Under the pieces are notes generated by a model. The model saw only the letters and a program-made list of their open reading frames with translations. It was not told the DNA's origin and searched no databases. The position numbers and the translations under genes were made by a program. From NCBI GenBank assembly GCA_036852015.1, contig JAANDG010000070.1, forward strand, positions 310,001 through 374,000: a stretch of DNA of 64,000 nt, written 5' to 3'. Positions 48,015 to 59,866 of this stretch are shown here, piece after piece (position 1 is the stretch's first letter; every line of letters starts with the position of its first letter). This stretch comes from Pelodera strongyloides (Eukaryota; Nematoda; Chromadorea; Rhabditida; Rhabditidae).

Positions 48015-49630
48015 GTTGCGTAACGGCTCTATTTTTGACGATGAATGGAGAATTCCAAGTTCGGTTCCACTAATGTGTGATTCGTATGTGTTAGTTTTTG
48101 AAGTGATTGAATGCATTTTCTTGTTAATTCAATGACTATATGTTGTCGAAGCAAAGCATGATTGTATGCGATACTCTTTTTGGTGAGAATTTATCCTGTT
48201 TTTAAATGCTTCGTTACTCAATCACTCTTTCCTGCTACGTATGTGCATAGTTTGAATTACTTTGCTACTCTCTGCTCTTTCCACCTTTCTTTTCACGTAT
48301 ATTGACGCGTTTGTATGTCTCTGTCCAGCTTGAAATTTCACTATTAAATTGTGTTGTGCTTTGTCACTCTCTGTCCCTTTCAAGTTTTAATATTTGACAC
48401 TATTATTCATTCACTGATTATTATTGGAAGTATTCATGCTCTCCCTCTTACTAGCTGAACTTGGTGAATCAGTTCGAACTCAACCGTTGATAATGAACCT
48501 GCATTTTCAGCCTTTATTATTTATAGTGTTCATGCCGTTTCTTCTTGCTATTTATGAGACTGGTCGTGCCTATGTATTCAGTTCGATATATAGCAGTTGA
48601 CCGTGTTGTTATTTCCTGCTACGTTTATTTTCCACAGTTTTTAATGAACCATTTCAATCATTCCTTATTCCTTCTAAACTAAAAAGAAAACATTGCAGGT
48701 GCTAGCTATGAGATAAGTTATCTGTTAACTTGTTGTTAGCGGAACCACGACATTTGATCTTTGCGACCTTAATATGTAGATATCGTCCTCCCTTCGTTCA
48801 TCACCAGCTGTTCTCCACGTCCACAATGGAAAGGAAACTAGAGGTGGGAGCTTGTTAGCTGTCATACCTGTCTTATTAAGATTCTTTCCATTATATGCCT
48901 CGTTTTCTGAGCTATATTCAGTCTTGTGTTCTAGTCTGTGAGCGATAAGCAATTATTTTAGTGCGCATGGACAGGACAATGTGCGCGGATAATGTAATCA
49001 GCACGACTGAATGATGTAATGAATTATGGTCCCCTAACGTCATATTGGTAATTCGTACTCACTGTGGTACGTTTATCTTGAAATGCACTACCGAGGTAGC
49101 CTAGGTAAAGGTAACCATTTGGAACCAACTGCATCACGCTGTACTTTATCTTCATACCTCCACAGCACCTCCACAGTACTTACTTTTCTATTTTATTCTT
49201 CATTCCTTTATTGATTTTTTTCGTCAACCCATCAACCCAACTAATATATGTTGCAGATTTCGAAGTTGTATCAGAGACAACTAGACGACACGCATTGATT
49301 ACGGACTGAAGTCATAGGTAATGTTTTTTACGTTCATTTTTGCCTGATATATATTCCTTTCCTTCCCTTCGGAATGAACAAATGTACTCCTTGCCTTGCA
49401 ATAACCGTATTTCAGAGGCGTATTTTATCGATGGTAGTGGACGGAAACGAATGCATATACTTCGAACTCGTCTATTGTGGACCGAACTAGGCGGAGCTTA
49501 CCTAGGAATGAAAAAGGAGAGCAGGTACGGATTATTTATTTATTAAACTACCATTCGGTCAAAGGGCAGCACAATTTTGCCATTCATTTTATCAAATCTG
49601 GCTATATAAAACCTGTAGAATAGTTGGAAA
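48015..49630. other. non-genic stretch with doubtful exon candidates
   Basis: A minus-strand open frame at 48952-48725 looks partly coding (a PLWTWRTAGDERREDDIYIL segment) with a possible donor, and a possible plus-strand exon lies at 49257-49310. Neither can be tied to a neighbouring gene in phase. Confidence 0.3.
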
Positions 49631-49639
49631 TGTTCCCCT

Positions 49640-49835
49640 GTCTCTTTCTCTCTCCCCGCTTCTCCCTCTCTCTTTCCTAGTGGGGGTTTCCAATTCCAAG
49701 TTTGGTGAAAGTGAAAATTTACAGTATTTTGGAACTACACGTCTCTTTCTCTTTCTCTCTCTCTTTCTCTCTCTCTGGAACTACACGTCTCTTTCTCCCC
49801 TGTCTCTTTCTCTCTCTCTGGTACTTTGGTGACTG
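49640..49835. repeat. CT-rich low-complexity tract with direct repeats
   Basis: Repeated 'ggaactacacgtctctttct' units and (ct)n runs, for example 49727-49760 and 49778-49820. Confidence 0.8.
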
Positions 49836-50079
49836 GCCCCTTGGCCCTTACTCTCCCTTACCGTACTTCTCAGAATTTCACGCGTGTGACAAAGTCATTT
49901 GCGATTTGGAAACCTATAATACGATTCATGATTCTGTATCCGACCAATTATAAGTACAAAGTGCCGTGCAAATTTGCATGTGCCTTGTGTAGAGCAATTA
50001 GTTGCGTAAGCTACCGTATACCGTAGCGGAGCGGGCCATCCAACTAAGTGTTTCACATGTATACACTATGTTCCTATTT

Positions 50080-50165
50080 GGCAGGGTGTCGCCCGCTGAA
50101 ACTGACACGGTGGCGTCCTTTCGGGCCCCTCAAGACAGAACCCTGGCGACAGGGTGTCAGGCTGC
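50080..50165. repeat. foldback with GGGTGTCGCC/GGCGACAGGGTGTC modules
   Basis: 'gggtgtcgcccgctgaaact' is echoed by 'ctggcgacagggtgtcaggc'. Similar 'gggcgacaggttac' words lie at 53070-53215. Confidence 0.5.
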
Positions 50166-50682
50166 CACGAATAGTGTAGCATCCGGAACGCACTACGGTA
50201 GTTTAGTCATGAAATAAAATCAAAATACAATTAATGCAGCCGCGCCCGCCCCCACATACCGCCCAATAACCACAATAATACACCAATACAACATCACCAA
50301 ATGAATAAAAACTTTATTTTTGTACACGTAACAATTACAATAGACTTATTTTTGTAGACGCAACAACTACAATATATCTTAACTTATATTATGCTTACAA
50401 TTAAGTGACTCAACTTATATTTCGCTTCAATATTGCATAATTACGTTTCAATATTACATGATTAAGACCGAAAAACTGACTAACTATACAAAATACTACT
50501 ATAAATAGTAGCTCGCTATTCTATACTGTACAACAAAAACTCTATACTCTATAAATAAATACCCTACGTGAATGTTACCCTAATACTTCCAAATTCTATA
50601 CTCTATAATCCCCTACATCCTATTAATAAATACTAATTTCCTTATAAATTATAGTCGAAATATGTTCTATATATGTTTAGCA

Positions 50683-50683
<1 letters not shown>

Positions 50684-50763
<80 letters not shown>
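50684..50763. repeat. 80-nt uninterrupted poly(A) run
   Basis: Eighty consecutive A residues (50684-50763), followed by taaaaaag. About 450 bp upstream, the GC-rich foldback sequence gives way to AT-rich, UTR-like sequence with repeated 'tctatactctata' words. The arrangement could be a retroposed transcript 3' end, a microsatellite or an assembly artefact. Confidence 0.9.
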
Positions 50764-50765
<2 letters not shown>

Positions 50766-51178
50766 AAAAAGAACGGAAAAACGTTAACTACATGAAAATT
50801 GCAGGGCGTGAGACCAGTAAAACTAAAACACTACCAAACTTAAAACTAAATTTTCAGAGTTAACCCGACGCTGTAAATAAAAGTGAGTACAACCTGAACA
50901 ATACGGAAAATACAATTGTAATACAGAAATCATACAAGATCAAAGATGGACCGAAATCATCAGATGAACTGGTTTCTTTGTAATGTAGTCATATTTTTCT
51001 TTCGGTCAATCCTAAGAGCTCTTCAATACATAACAAACCATTATTAACACATGGTAAATATAAAAACCATTACCACAATACTAATAAACCGTCGACGAGG
51101 TGCGAAACAGCGAAACGTGTGTGCGATACTCATGTACATCTACATCCAACATGGTCCGCTTTTCCATTCAGCGCTATT

Positions 51179-51786
51179 TCACTTGTAGAGGAGCCAAAGC
51201 AACAAGGCACGGAAAGGAACGGAACCTAAATAACAAACTATTTTAGGCATTAGCAAACCAAACTTTAATTTGTATACATAAAAGTGAATTATACTATAAT
51301 ACCCAATGGAGATGGTATGGACGGGCAGTTAACGAAAAACTCTCCCACTTGGCAAATAGGAAATAGCTAAATGTTAAATACTATAAATGGATTCCATTGC
51401 AATACAGCAATGCTCCTCCATTGGGAAATCCACTCAAGTGCTGGAGTGCTCTTCTATCAACTAATCAGCATTTCTTTAGCTAAAATTGCAAGTTTCCGAA
51501 ATGCGTACATGCGTAGTTTCAACTCAGCATAAATCATAATCATTTATATAGAGAAAAGAAAATCATAATAGTAACTTGTACAAACCTTCTGAAGGATAGT
51601 AGAGCGGTAGAGCGTCGCCATCCAAATACTGTCCGCGTATGATTTCGTGCGACACCTAAAAACATCACGATGAGTAATCCAATACAACAATTTTGACAAT
51701 TGGTTTCCGAATATGGAATATGAAAATTTCCACACCTTCTGAATAGGTGTATCCGGCGCGGCGGTGATGCGATGAACTTCTAACAT
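51179..51786 (-). CDS. putative small protein gene, three exons, 55 aa
   Basis: Exons: 51786-51736, 51655-51586, 51225-51179; donors GTGTGG and GTTTGT, acceptors TTTTTAG and TATTTAG; all phases close. The protein begins MLEVHRITAAPDTPIQK, continues HEIIRGQYLDGDALPLYYP and ends ALLLWLLYK. An in-frame stop precedes the ATG. Upstream on the same strand, short spliceable exons (near 52189-52158 and 51998-51965, encoding AALHTDLHDFLT and ESAKNEVKGKL) suggest another tiny gene or 5' exons; the join could not be resolved. No family recognised. Confidence 0.4.
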
Positions 51787-51964
51787 TCCTCTCCCTCCTT
51801 CCTCCTCTTTTTATGTCGTGTCCCATCGATACCCATTCCCGTTCTCCAACTACTTAGCATTCCTGCATTCCCGCTCCTCATCTTATTTGGTTTGGTGCTG
51901 AAACTGCGAAAAGATTAACATAAAAACCACAATCACTATACAACCAACCAGTTTCCCTTTCACT

Positions 51965-52265
51965 TCGTTTTTCGCACTTTCCTAAAGAACAGTTCAGTAA
52001 AGCGAATATCAAATCGTATTGCTAGATTAATCCACCGCGTTCCTCTAGCTCTAAATTTCACACAGATGTATGTGATAATATTATATATCCTATTCAGTAT
52101 ACCTTTATTTAAAAAGCTCAGTTCCGTTTGAATTGTATCACTATTTTTAGTACTCACAGTAAGAAAATCATGAAGGTCTGTATGCAATGCAGCAGCTGAC
52201 AAATGGAAACGAGAAAAAGCCTCAAACCCAACCTCTTACTAACACTCAAGTGAGACATAACGGAG
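51965..52265 (-). other. candidate small coding exons upstream of the 55-aa gene
   Basis: A start at about 52265 (MSHL), exon 52201-52162 and exon 51997-51965 can be joined to read a short helical peptide, using one weak donor (GTGTTA). The continuation into 51.9 kb ends at a stop within a few codons in every workable phase. Kept only as a lead. Confidence 0.3.
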
Positions 52266-52519
52266 GCCGAAAGTTTTGAAGGTGATAATACCTGGAACGT
52301 GAAATAAACATGACTTGCTGGGCATTTAGTAATACCATCTAATACATTGGTGATTGGTGTTTGAATAAAACGACACATTAAAGTAAAATAGCAACGTACC
52401 ATCTAGAGAGACACGCTTGGTACATTCGTGGCCAGCAGCTTTTCACATTCCTTTGACTTGTTTGCGACTCCCGATCTTAATAGCGGAACGGTTCCAATGA
52501 ATTTTAAAATTGAGACTCA

Positions 52520-52791
52520 GGGCGCGTTCGGGATTGATTTTCCGAAAGGAAACTCGGCCAAATCCTCGTTCGGGATGGACTTTTTGGAAACGTTCCAATG
52601 CTTGGAGAAAACCAAAAATACAGTATGAATTAGCATGGAAAATTTGAAAAATATGCGCGGGAAACGTTTTTCGCAAGCTAATTCATACTGTATTTTTGGT
52701 TTTCTCCAGGCTTTGAAACGTTTCCAAAAAGTCCATCCCGAACGAGGATTTGGCCGAGTTTCCTTTCGGAAAATCAATCCCGAACGCGCCC
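52520..52791. repeat. long foldback element, GGGCGCGTTCGGG tips
   Basis: Nearly perfect inverted arms of about 110 bp ('gggcgcgttcgggattgatt' to 'aatcaatcccgaacgcgccc') around a centre near 52655. The centre contains 'atggaaaatttgaaaaatat'. Tips resemble 40903-41130. Confidence 0.9.
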
Positions 52792-53069
52792 TTAACATAC
52801 TGAGAAATATCGTCCTCTGCAATGACTGTTACCGAAACCCTCGATGAGAGCCAGTGAGGTTCAAGCTGCAGGGGAAACGGTTTAGTACGAAACGCAAAAA
52901 CAAAGCACGAAATATAACATTAACAAAGAAGTAAAGCAAAGTCTTCATGAAGATTTTCCAAAATAAAAAAATCCGAAAAAATAATAATAAAACGTACGCG
53001 AAATACAGCAGACGTATTAAAAAAAGAACTATTCGTGGATTGGATGCTAGCGTACTCATGTCGACGGGC

Positions 53070-53215
53070 GACAGGTTACGGTCATTGAGGGAAACTCCCT
53101 GTCAGTTAGGAACTGTTGTGAATAGGGCTTTTTGATACGGGCGACAGGCTGTCATTGAGGGAAACTCCCTGTCAATATGGGTGTTTGAGGGAAACTCCCT
53201 GTCAAGTAGGAACAG
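53070..53215. repeat. tandem TGAGGGAAACTCCCTGTCA foldback units
   Basis: Three copies of the self-complementary 'gagggaaactccctgtca' module occur at about 53086, 53156 and 53187, each able to form a small GGGA/TCCC stem. Two are preceded by 'gggcgacagg'. Confidence 0.8.
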
Positions 53216-53381
53216 AGCATACAAGTGAGAGTGAGGCGAAGACGTCGGACTTCCGTTGACACCAAACGCCCTAACTTTGTTGGTTTGCTTTATTGACCTA
53301 ACCCTCAAGCAATTTGTTTTACAATTGCAATAAACTAGTTTAATTGTGCATGTTTAGCTCTTGTGCTTCAAGGCTTCCGGG

Positions 53382-54678
53382 ATGCTGCTCTGTGACTCTG
53401 TGATGGCACTAGACATGAACAGACCAGGTGTGTGTATTATTTGTTATTGGTAAATATAGAGGAAAACCTTTTATTGAACGTAACATAACTAGCTGCACTT
53501 ATTGTGATGACCTTACTGTTTCAGGTTTCATTTTTTTTTTGCAACCGGACCTACGTCGTCAGTTGTCATCCCGCCTCCGTATCGAAACAATCGGACTACA
53601 GTTTCAACGAATCTCTTGTCTGGTACGTTACAGTCTTACTAACTACAACGCTGTTAGCTGATTGATAACGTTCAGATACTAAGGTTGAAGGATGAATCAT
53701 AGTTGACCTGACATTACTTCTTGTCTTGTCGTAACATATTTTTTTTCCAGTCTGTCAATGTCACTGATCAGAAAATGACGGAATCTCCATTCACCCTTGT
53801 ATGTGAATGTGTGGGGAGTGAATCGGAGGATATCAGTGCCGAAGGTTACAGTAAGTTCTGGTTAATGGTATTTCATTGTATTAATGTATTTTTATTGTGA
53901 ACCATTTCACTACCAACCATATCTTTTATTTTCTATACTGCTGGATCCGTAATTTATATCTGTCTTACTGTACTTTAAATATTACTGTGTTGTATTTTTT
54001 TCTGCTGGTGTACATTGAAAATTTTCCATGCTTGTCACCTACCCGGTTATACTAACATTGTACTTGTTCTGTCTTTACTGTTCACCTTTTTACTTTGCTC
54101 CGTCATTATCTTCAAACATCTTATAACTAGTAATCTTGCAACCTAGGTTTTTTATTTCTGAGGTCGTCTTTGCCATCACACAGGGAGCCCTCTCTAGGCT
54201 CACGAGTGTTGTGAATATGTTTCTCCCCCGGGGGGGGTGGCCTCAGAAGTCTCAAGGAGATCCCCCGTTTTGGTGGAATATGGCGCAAAAACTTGTGTTT
54301 TTTTTCCATCTGAAGCCTCTAAGTAGATTCCCACCTCGTATGTGATGTCTATTGTGCATTGGGGGATAGCTTCTTGCCAATTCACGCTAAGACAAGGCTA
54401 ATTGAAAGACAAGCTAGAGCACTTAGCACTTCATGTAAGATGTAAGACGGCCAGAAACTAGCACTACCCTTTATTTGGAAAAAATGATCACTTTCTACAA
54501 ATTACAAGCATCCGCGCTTTATAATTGTCTAAATCTTATCTCAATGCGAATTGGCAAAATACCACTATTTATATAATATCCTAACCAATGATTCTTTGTT
54601 ATTACAGATGTCCAAGATAGGCAGTCTCCAGTGAGATGGCTTGTAGCTTGTTGCATAGTGTCATTCCCTTCGATTTAA
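53382..54678 (+). CDS. orphan four-exon gene, 104 aa
   Basis: Exons: 53382-53427, 53525-53622, 53751-53850, 54608-54678; donors GTGTGT, GTACGT, GTAAGT and acceptors TTTCAG, TTTCCAG, ATTACAG. All phases agree. The protein starts MLLCDSVMALDMNRPG, continues with a PDLRRQLSSRLRIETIGLQF block, then an acidic ECVGSESEDISAEGY segment, and ends WLVACCIVSFPSI. A poly(A) signal AATAAA lies 90 bp past the stop (54769-54774). No signal peptide; the family is not recognised. The good splice sites and poly(A) signal argue that it is real. Intron 3 (757 bp) carries a diverged foldback arm at about 54176. Confidence 0.65.
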
Positions 54679-54768
54679 GTCTAACAGTGTATAAATAGAA
54701 GGTTGTAGGCTGCAACTTATTTTTACCTTTGCCCTTTGTTTATTTTATTGTTGTTGTTAGAATTTTTG

Positions 54769-54774
54769 AATAAA
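54769..54774 (+). terminator. AATAAA polyadenylation signal of the 104-aa gene
   Basis: A canonical hexamer 90 bp after the stop at 54678, in a T-rich context. Confidence 0.6.
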
Positions 54775-54894
54775 ACGTTTGCTATTATAATTTTACATGT
54801 GCGCACTTTATCTGTTGCATTATGCACAGGATATTTTACCTATATTATTGTCATGTTTATTTATTTGTGAAGAAAAAACGTATTTTGGTATAAA

Positions 54895-55200
54895 GGGTGG
54901 TTAGAAAATGGGCCACCAATTGCCCAGGTATTGCCCAAAAATACGATACCGGGCTATATCCGGGCAGCTGGTGGCCCAGGTATTGCCCGAAAATGCGGAG
55001 GGTGGGCAAAACTTGGGCCACCCTTTGCCCAGGTATCGCCCAAAAAATACGAAACGTGATTTTATCTGGGCAGCGGGTGGCCCGCTTATCGCCCAAAAGT
55101 AGCCCGCTGGGCAAATGGGTGCAACAGCTTAGGCTACTTTTGGGCGATTTCGTGCTTTTTTTTGGGCACTTGTGCCTCTGTGACCACGAAATTCCCTGAT
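54895..55200. repeat. TGGGCCACC/TTGCCCAGGTATTGCCC tandem and inverted repeat
   Basis: Several copies of 'gcccaggtattgccc' and 'gtggcccaggtattg' words with 'cgggcagctggtgg' spacers; the end has 'ggctacttttgggcgat'. Related to 47815-48010. The open frames through it on both strands are repeat artefacts. Confidence 0.8.
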
Positions 55201-55531
55201 TAGGAAGCGCGGGAAAATTTAACTCAAATTCTGTCCAATATGCTGACAAGGCTTTTCCTATTTTTTTTGAAATCGTTCGTCGTTTTTTTGAAAAAGTCAT
55301 GTGTATTATTGCTTTCTAGCTAAAATTGAGGTTTGAGGTTCATTTCATACGTTTGTCTTGTCATATTTCCCCGATGAAATTGAATTACGCAGTTCCAGTT
55401 CGTTTGTTTTGTTGTGATCACTTTGAGCCCCTGTTATTCCCCTGTTATACTCATTTTCTCTTGTGATGCTATGATAGATAAATGTTGATTGCCTCCTGCC
55501 TTTAAAGTTTACCGATGAGTTTATTTAGGGA

Positions 55532-58500
55532 ATGTCGGCTGAACCAAGCGCCAAGCGAGCTCGGGTAGAAGACCTCAGAGACGAGTTGCCAGAGGCGACG
55601 AAGAATGTGAGTGTAATTATGATTATCCCTGTTTTGCTTTGGATTTAGAACTATGGCTTAAGTCTAGGGAATCAGAGGTCGCGCTTTTTTTTGTATTACA
55701 GTAAGACAAGATGCTGAAGGTGGGTAGCCACTGTAAAGACCTAGTATACGTTTCGATTTTAGTTACTATTTAGTTCCGGTGTTGTCTATAGTCTAATTGA
55801 TTTCGTAGGTATTCGTTATCGATGTAGTGAGGAAAACAATACTAAGTTTTCGCTATTGAATCGCACATTGTTTTGCCGGTGAATATTAGACAAAAACAAT
55901 ATGCGTGTTACCGTGATTATATAAGCTATAAACGGCATTACTTATAATTACAACAGTAATACCGTTGTTGAGTTAATTGTGTAATCACGGCCCGGCATAC
56001 CCAATAGAAAGGCTCAGAACATTTTCTAAAACTGCGTTCCTCTTCTCCGTTCTGCAGTAGCACTATTATTTAAAGGGGATATGTACCCACAGTTTGAAGC
56101 TGAGTACTAAGTACTAATAGAACGCGTGCTTCCCATCCAGGAAACAACGATTTTGTTCATCTATTAGTGGGAATGAAATTAAAACTCTTAATAAAGGTTT
56201 ATTGATTACATAAATAACATATAATCAAAAGGCACCCTAAGATGGAAATGCGTATAAAAACATCCCATACTAACAAGGGGCTCTTGCTTTTTCCATATTA
56301 AACTCGTCTTTAGTTCCCTTGCCATATGAAGTGTCGTTTATGGATAAACTTCAAATTTGCCGTGAAATTAGGACAATTCATTTTAAAGGGTTGGGATTCC
56401 CATTTAACTCGTTGATAAAAGATGTGCATTTTCTTTCTTGTTACTGGCATATTGTGTCCCATATTTTCTGTTGCACATTTGCACGGTTCTGTGTTAGATA
56501 TGATGGCACACTAATTTTAGATGTTGTTGCAGGCACTGAAGGAGGTGGATAATGTTCAGAATGACATTGATGGGCTTAACGAAAAGGCTTCTGATGAAAT
56601 TTTGAAGGTATGACTACTGTATTTGTCTATTGGTAATGATCACTATGTCGTGTCCCCTCCGGACTCCCGAGCGCGCCCTTAAGCTTGCTGTGTGCCGGAA
56701 AGTGTACAATATGGAAAATATGGTCATTTTTTCCCGACATTTTTTTTGTAATTTCAAGCTAATTAATTAGTGTTTTCGGAAAGTCTATCCCTAACACGTC
56801 TTTGGTCATCTTTATCTATATTTTTTTCGAATGTTCTTTAATCGCTATTTATAGATCGAGCAAAAGTACAACGAACTGCGGAAACCTTTGTTCGGCAAGC
56901 GATCGGAACAAATCGCCAAGATTCCGAACTTCTGGCTTACGACGGTCAGTTATGGACATAAAGAGCAGTATTTTTTGAAATTTGCGTTGAGTCTGCAACA
57001 GACGTATTTGACTTGTTCTTGGAACTTGCATCTCTCGAATTTTTTTCCGGGGAATTAATTTTTTTGGGTGTAATATCTGTTATTTTTTATTTGGCTTCTG
57101 GCTATAGTTATTATATTGTTATCCTCTTTAGAGTGAATTTGCATTGTACCCGATATTATTTCATTTTCATAAATTTGAGATTTAAGTATGCCTTAAATTC
57201 ATGTCTTCAAATATCTTTTCTGTGGAACTTAATCTTAATCTATTAAAGAAAAGAATGGTTCGATAATGACTGAGAGTCGGGTGCCGGAGAGATAAACAAA
57301 CATCAACGCATTATTTAAGTGCAAGGGTCAATCAGCTCTAACCCTCTAACATTCTAAGTTCGGACACAAACGACTTACGATAATGCGTCACACCGTTTAC
57401 ATCTAATGTCTTTTCAGCTAGTCAATCACCCACAAATTTCGGCCATTATTGACGAAGAGGAGGAAGATGCCCTTGGTTATTTGTCGAGTATCGAGGTATT
57501 CATTTATTTAAACATTTCTTTTTTTAATTCCCTACTTTTCATATTTTTGCATAGTTTTTGAAGTTGAAAGCACTTAACTGTTAATTTACTTTTTTCTTTA
57601 ATTCAAAAAGCGACTCTGAATTGAACAATTGTTTTGAGAAAGCGCATATAAAACGACTTCCTACCTTAATTTGTCCTTTGTTAGCACGATAACGTAGTTT
57701 TTATTTGGTTACTGCTTCGAATGATTTGCTTACAAATATAGCTTCCGTCGCCGTGCAGTCGTGCGCATACTACGCATATTAGTTCAGTAAAATGCGCAGA
57801 CACTGAAATGATGGCTGGTTATATTTTTTGGTGTGTAGTAATGCAGTATTATGGTATTTTTTCTAAGCTATGATTTAGGTTGTCGAATTTGACGACATCA
57901 AGAGCGGATTCAAGATTGTCTTCAAGTTTAAGCCGAACGAATTCTTCGAGAATGAAACTATTGTCAAAGAGTATTTCTTGACAGGAGATAACACACACTC
58001 CAAGGGAACACCGATCAAGTGGAAGCCGGGAAAGAACCTCGTAAAGGTAGCTTTGTCTTTCATGTACATGTCAAGCTAATTATATTTGTTGCCCAGTTGA
58101 ATAGTGCGGTTGCACTACTTCGCGCGTTTGCTAACTGTAGGTGGGTGTAGAACCGTAAATTAGGTTAGTATAGTTGGTTCTCTGCCTTTTTTTGTGAAAA
58201 TGAAAGCGTACAGGATCAGACGCCCTATTCACCACTCCGATTCTTTCGGGGAAGTATTCCCTATTCCCTGGGGACTGAAAATTGCATTGTAATGTGATAC
58301 ACGCAGAGAAATAGACGGGGAATTCCCATGAGGAACAGAGGAACTGAGAGGTGAATCTGGCCTCAGGTTGTGAATGCATTTTCTAGTTGACGCTAGTTGG
58401 CCATTAAACCAACAATCCAATTGTTGGCATTGTTCCGCCCCCCCCCCCCTTGATAATGAGTCTAATAAGTCTAGAAATGTTTAGTTTTACGATGTTACTT

Positions 58501-59115
58501 ACAGAAAGGAGACGAAGAGGATGATGGTTTGTCGATGAGCTTCTTCGAGTGGCTTTCAAGCGATGTTGATCCCGGAGCAGATGATGTTGCTGAGGTTTGT
58601 ACTTCTTTTTCTTTATGTGCGCTGTCAATTTTGTATATGTATTCGGCTGATTTTTGCACGCAGAACCGTGTTGCTGACTGTGATTTACGTGCGATAACAA
58701 TTTGCGTTTTGCCATCTCAAGATAGATGCAAACAAATGAACAAACAAGCAAATTGCATGAATGAATATTTAATATGCATATTTTCCATCCTTATCCTTGT
58801 AGGTTATAAAGGACGATATCTGGCCGAACCCTGTGCAGTTTTTCGTTGCCCCCGAAGTAGATAGTGATGACGAGTTGGATGACGAGGGACTCGAAGAGGT
58901 ATAGTTGTTTATTTTATTTTCTGTATTAATGTAGAGGTATGTGAGAAGTTTCGACTTTGCCCCATACGGCGGTTTTATTTTCCGAACTCGAAGTTATTTT
59001 TGAGTAAGGCAAGGATTATATGGATTTTGGTTTGGTGATATTCTGATTATCTTTGTATTTGCAGATTGATGACGATGGCGGTTCTGAGGGAGATGGTGAT
59101 GAGAATGAGGCCTAA
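55532..59115 (+). CDS. spr-2: SET/SPR-2 (NAP-family histone chaperone)
   Basis: A nuclear histone chaperone (template-activating factor I; worm SPR-2). Exons: 55532-55606, 56533-56607, 56855-56944, 57418-57495, 57879-58046, 58505-58594, 58803-58898, 59065-59115; all introns fall between codons, giving 240 aa (human SET is 277-290). The ATG is 3 nt behind a TTATTTAG acceptor, fitting trans-splicing. Order: basic AKRAR start, dimerisation helix (about 26-64), [15 protein letters not shown], earmuff domain with [64 protein letters not shown], then an Asp/Glu tail (about 208-240). Complete, with no defects. A TAA-starting cryptic exon near 55700 is not used. Confidence 0.95.
56195..56290. repeat. 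near-identical repeat pair flanking SET exons (copy 1)
   Basis: 'aataaaggtttattgattac' through 'gcaccctaagatggaaatgc' matches 60293-60400 almost base for base over about 95 bp. Read on the minus strand it carries AATAAA followed by TTATT-type tail sequence, like the 3' end of a LINE or SINE. Confidence 0.75.
58215..58367. repeat. foldback element, family C
   Basis: 'cctattcaccactccgattc' at the left and 'gaggtgaatctggcctcagg' at the right, with 'attccctggggactgaaaat' inside, as at 5241 and 6209. Lies in the SET intron between exons 5 and 6. Confidence 0.75.
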
Positions 59116-59866
59116 TCATTTAGAGAGCTCTATCAATAGTAATTGTTTTACTTGAAGGCCATTGTTTATTTATTTTTCTTGTTGATATTTTGAGATTTCC
59201 CTGTGTGACTGATACTCATCTGTTGTTTACGGTCGTTTTGTTTGGTGTTAGTCTCAATCAGCTTTGTTCTTGTTGCATTGTTTGTGCCCTGTTTTGTTTC
59301 GTTATATACTGCATTAGACTGTTTTTTTTCCTGCAATCTTCTCTACGTTTGAAAAATGTTTTAAGTAAATTATTTTATGTGGTTGTTTTTCATGCTGTAA
59401 ATTACACTGTGTTGACGATATGCTAGGTATAAAAATGATTCATGGTTTGTAAAATTTGTAGTTGTCTTGGAATAATCCACCTACAATTTGTTTGGCTTGT
59501 TTATTGAACCGACTCATAAAAGCTACAGTAATTCGTAGTGAAGTTGGTACTGTTTAATCGCTATGCACGTGACGCAAATGAATCAAGTGCAAGCAAGCAA
59601 CGGGAGGTCTTATCAAGAAGAGGAGAGAACGCCCAGCAGGTCATTACGAAGATTCATTGATTGCACCTCCTGTTTTCTCCAGAATATATTTACAATTTAC
59701 CTTTTAGTGTCGGGTTTACGTATGTGGTGAAAGAAGGATCAACTAAGTTAGAATTATGCTCTCCAATTCTGTAATTGCGCAGGTTTTACTGCAATTAAGC
59801 GTAATTATAATAATCGTGTATCATTCGTAATAGCCACTTTGTCTACAGTAATTCGCCTTCTCAATA
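59116..59866. other. 3' flank of SET and 5' flank of the CDF gene
   Basis: T-rich after the SET stop; no gene. A possible trans-splice acceptor (TTGTCTACAG) ends at about 59848, just before the CDF start. Confidence 0.4.

Noticed and set aside
54136..54345. Plus-strand open frame in intron 3 of the 104-aa gene
   Set aside because: It overlaps a diverged foldback arm and a G-run, and lies wholly in an intron with good splice sites.
55695..55735. Possible extra SET exon after a TATTACAG acceptor
   Set aside because: It begins TAA in the required frame; the flanking SET exons join directly in phase.
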